This document shows positions 62,071-64,000 of a DNA stretch of 64,000 nt, piece after piece (position 1 is the first letter of the stretch; each line of letters opens with the position of its first letter). The stretch is from Photobacterium phosphoreum (lineage in GTDB: Bacteria; Pseudomonadota; Gammaproteobacteria; Enterobacterales; Vibrionaceae). Made by a program: the position numbers and the translations under genes. The DNA is taken from assembly GCF_002954725.1 (NCBI RefSeq), contig NZ_MSCQ01000002.1, forward strand, positions 553,301 through 617,300, read 5' to 3'. The notes under the pieces are model-generated. The model searched no databases. It was not told the origin of the DNA and saw only the letters and a program-made list of their open reading frames with translations.

Positions 62071-64000
62071 ATGGATATTCCAGCTGCAGGCCTAAAGCGG
62101 ACAATTATTGCGCCTTTATTTTTGGCACTTTTTTCAACATCACTTTTCGCTGAAGACCAAAATGACACAGTCGCTCACCCCAACAATAATAAATCGACAA
62201 AACAAGACGACGCTATCACCGTATACAACACTATTACCGTATATGGTCAAACTTACCGCAACACCGCGACCAAAACCACGTTAGAGCCAGAGGAAACACC
62301 ACAAGGTTTAACCGTTATTGATAACGAACAGCTTCAGCAACGCGAAGTTCAATCACTCAACCAAGCTTTACGTTATACACCGGGCCTGGTCACCGAAACC
62401 AAAGGTGCGTCAGTGACCATGTACGATACATATAAAGTGCGTGGTTTTGATGTAAATCAAAGCTACTACGACGGATTGGTTCTGCCCTACTTAAGTGGTT
62501 GGAACTTCCAAGCTCAAGCCGACCCTATTGCTGTCCAGCAAATTGAGGTATTTAAAGGCCCAACATCGGTACTTTACGGGGCGATGAATCCCGGCGGCAT
62601 GGTGAATATGATTGCCAAATCGCCACAAATGGAACACTCAACGACAGTGGATGTGGGTGCTGGTTCTCGCAATCTGATGAAAGCCTCGGTTGATACCACA
62701 GGTCAGATAGGTGATAGCAACTTATCGTACCGTTTTATTGGCTTAGCTAGAAAGCAAGATAGCCAAGTCGATACGGCCACCAATGAACGCTATGTCGTGG
62801 CTCCGTCGCTAAACTGGCAGGTTTCGGATAAAACTCTGGTTAACTTTAACCTGTACTACCAAAATGATCCTGCAATGGGGATCAACTCGGCTTTACCCGT
62901 ATCTGGAATGTTTATTAGCAATTCAAATGGCTCAACATCGCCTTCTACTTTCGCTAGTGATGGGAACTGGGATAGCTTTAAGCGCGATTTCGTTATGGCG
63001 GGCTATAAAATCGACCACCAATTCAATGATCAGTGGTCGTTTTTACAAAATGCACGTTATACCAATGGCTCGCTGCACCAGAAAAATACTTATTCAATGT
63101 CGTTTACAGAATCCGGAAGCAATGCTGGCCAATTGCAACGGAACATATATAGCACAGATGAAAACCTGAAAGCTTTCACGATAGACAACCAATTTTCTGG
63201 CAAATTAAAGCTTAACCGCTGGGAACATAATTTATTGTTTGGACTTGACTATCAAACAATGAATGGCAGTTCAAATTACAAAGAATATGACACCAGCAGT
63301 ATTGCCAATTGGAATCAATTTAATATTTTTAGTCCAAACAATAACCTCATCGTCAATCCAAGATCTTTATCAGTTAAGAGCACAACCATTACAGATGTTG
63401 ACTTATACCAAACGGGATTCTATCTCCAGGATCAAATTCGTCACGATAAATTAGTTCTCCTTACAGGTGGCCGTTTTGATACCTATAAGTTAAATACTCT
63501 TACCAATGGCACTATTCCTTCATCAATCGATCAGAATGCTTTTACTTACCGTGTAGGAGCTTTATACACCTTCGATAATGGTATAGCGCCTTATGTTAGC
63601 TATGCGACTGGGTTTGAGCCGACGACGGGTACGGACAGCAACGGAAATGCTTACAAGCCAGAGACAAGTGAACAAGTTGAAGTGGGTATGAAATATCAAG
63701 CCCCTGATCTGTCGAAAAGTGCCTCGATTTCGCTGTTCCATATTCTAAAGAATGACACCTTGGTCGCAAACCCAGATAACTACACAAATCCAAAACTTCA
63801 AGTGGGCCAAGTTCGCTCTCAAGGGGTTGAGCTACAAGGAAAGTGGTTTGTCACTTCTAATCTGGATATCTCGCCAAGCTATACCTACACGGATATGCAA
63901 ATTACCAAAGATGCGAGCTCGAATCTTAAAGGCACAACGCCAATTTATGTACCAACTCATGCCGCATCGATTTGGGCAAACTACAACTTCTACGACGGAG
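62071..64000 (+). CDS. TonB-dependent ferric-siderophore receptor (3' end cut by window)
   Basis: An open frame of 643 codons from ATG 62071 (GGAGG six bases upstream) to the window edge. A signal peptide (TIIAPLFLALFSTSLFA) precedes a TonB-box-like DAITVYNTITVYGQ. The plug domain follows: PQGLTVIDNEQLQQREVQSLNQALRY, YKVRGFD and VFKGPTSVLYGAMNPGGMVNMI. Then comes the beta-barrel (for example VLLTGGRFDTYKL and YVSYATGFEPTTG). The layout is that of FhuA/FpvA-type TonB siderophore receptors. It most likely imports the ferric hydroxamate made by the upstream operon. The last barrel strands and terminal Phe lie beyond the window. Confidence 0.92.
   Translation, partial: MDIPAAGLKRTIIAPLFLALFSTSLFAEDQNDTVAHPNNNKSTKQDDAITVYNTITVYGQTYRNTATKTTLEPEETPQGLTVIDNEQLQQREVQSLNQALRYTPGLVTETKGASVTMYDTYKVRGFDVNQSYYDGLVLPYLSGWNFQAQADPIAVQQIEVFKGPTSVLYGAMNPGGMVNMIAKSPQMEHSTTVDVGAGSRNLMKASVDTTGQIGDSNLSYRFIGLARKQDSQVDTATNERYVVAPSLNWQVSDKTLVNFNLYYQNDPAMGINSALPVSGMFISNSNGSTSPSTFASDGNWDSFKRDFVMAGYKIDHQFNDQWSFLQNARYTNGSLHQKNTYSMSFTESGSNAGQLQRNIYSTDENLKAFTIDNQFSGKLKLNRWEHNLLFGLDYQTMNGSSNYKEYDTSSIANWNQFNIFSPNNNLIVNPRSLSVKSTTITDVDLYQTGFYLQDQIRHDKLVLLTGGRFDTYKLNTLTNGTIPSSIDQNAFTYRVGALYTFDNGIAPYVSYATGFEPTTGTDSNGNAYKPETSEQVEVGMKYQAPDLSKSASISLFHILKNDTLVANPDNYTNPKLQVGQVRSQGVELQGKWFVTSNLDISPSYTYTDMQITKDASSNLKGTTPIYVPTHAASIWANYNFYDG

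Overview
The window reads as chromosome of a low-GC marine gamma-proteobacterium of the Vibrionaceae, most likely Photobacterium. This is inferred from gene content (ybiT, roxA, a DUF2955/HlyD efflux pair, a bisucaberin/desferrioxamine-type siderophore locus) and from codon and base composition judged by eye. No rRNA, tRNA or CRISPR array was seen. Most of the window is ordinary housekeeping and transport genes in short operons separated by clear hairpin terminators. The two ends look like accessory DNA.

Left end (1-2500): a minus-strand accessory group of a 45-codon ORF, a divergent Hanks-type protein kinase and a GIY-YIG nuclease-domain protein cut by the window edge, with a structured spacer between the last two. 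It is followed by two 70-bp direct repeats whose ends match the flanks of a RAYT-type transposase gene about 28 kb away.

Thiamine block (2641-8605): promoter, TPP riboswitch and a tightly overlapping seven-gene salvage/uptake operon thiD-thiZ-thiX-thiY-tenA-thiM-thiE, closed by a terminator. The ABC transporter probably imports a pyrimidine precursor, TenA recovers hydroxymethylpyrimidine, ThiM and ThiD phosphorylate the two halves, and ThiE joins them.

Centre (8.6-52 kb): YkgJ-like protein, MarC-family protein, ABC-F YbiT, oxidoreductases, PpiB, small DUF proteins, TDT and DMT transporters, C69 dipeptidase, ribosomal oxygenase RoxA, a MarR regulator with a Cys-rich tail divergent from a periplasmic protein, an old-yellow-enzyme homologue, MsrA, an ArsR plus two YeeE/YedE sulfur-transport genes, a REP-associated transposase, a DUF305 protein, a thioredoxin-like group, cobyric acid synthase, hydrolases, MATE and CPA1 transporters, and a LysR/HlyD/DUF2955 efflux set. 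Short tandem repeats sit at the stop codons of two genes and upstream of a third.

Right end (51.9-64 kb): an iron-uptake island. It begins with an HNH endonuclease pseudogene, then a Fur-boxed FhuF-like ferric-siderophore reductase. A Fur box separates a minus-strand penicillin-acylase/GNAT fusion from a plus-strand operon: PLP decarboxylase, N-hydroxylase, a remnant of an MFS exporter, and a GNAT/NIS-synthetase fusion (BibC/DfoC-like). A decayed AraC-type regulator and a Fur-boxed TonB-dependent receptor, cut by the window end, follow. The inferred product is a bisucaberin/desferrioxamine-type hydroxamate. The acylase fusion and the loss of the local exporter and regulator are the most interesting points.
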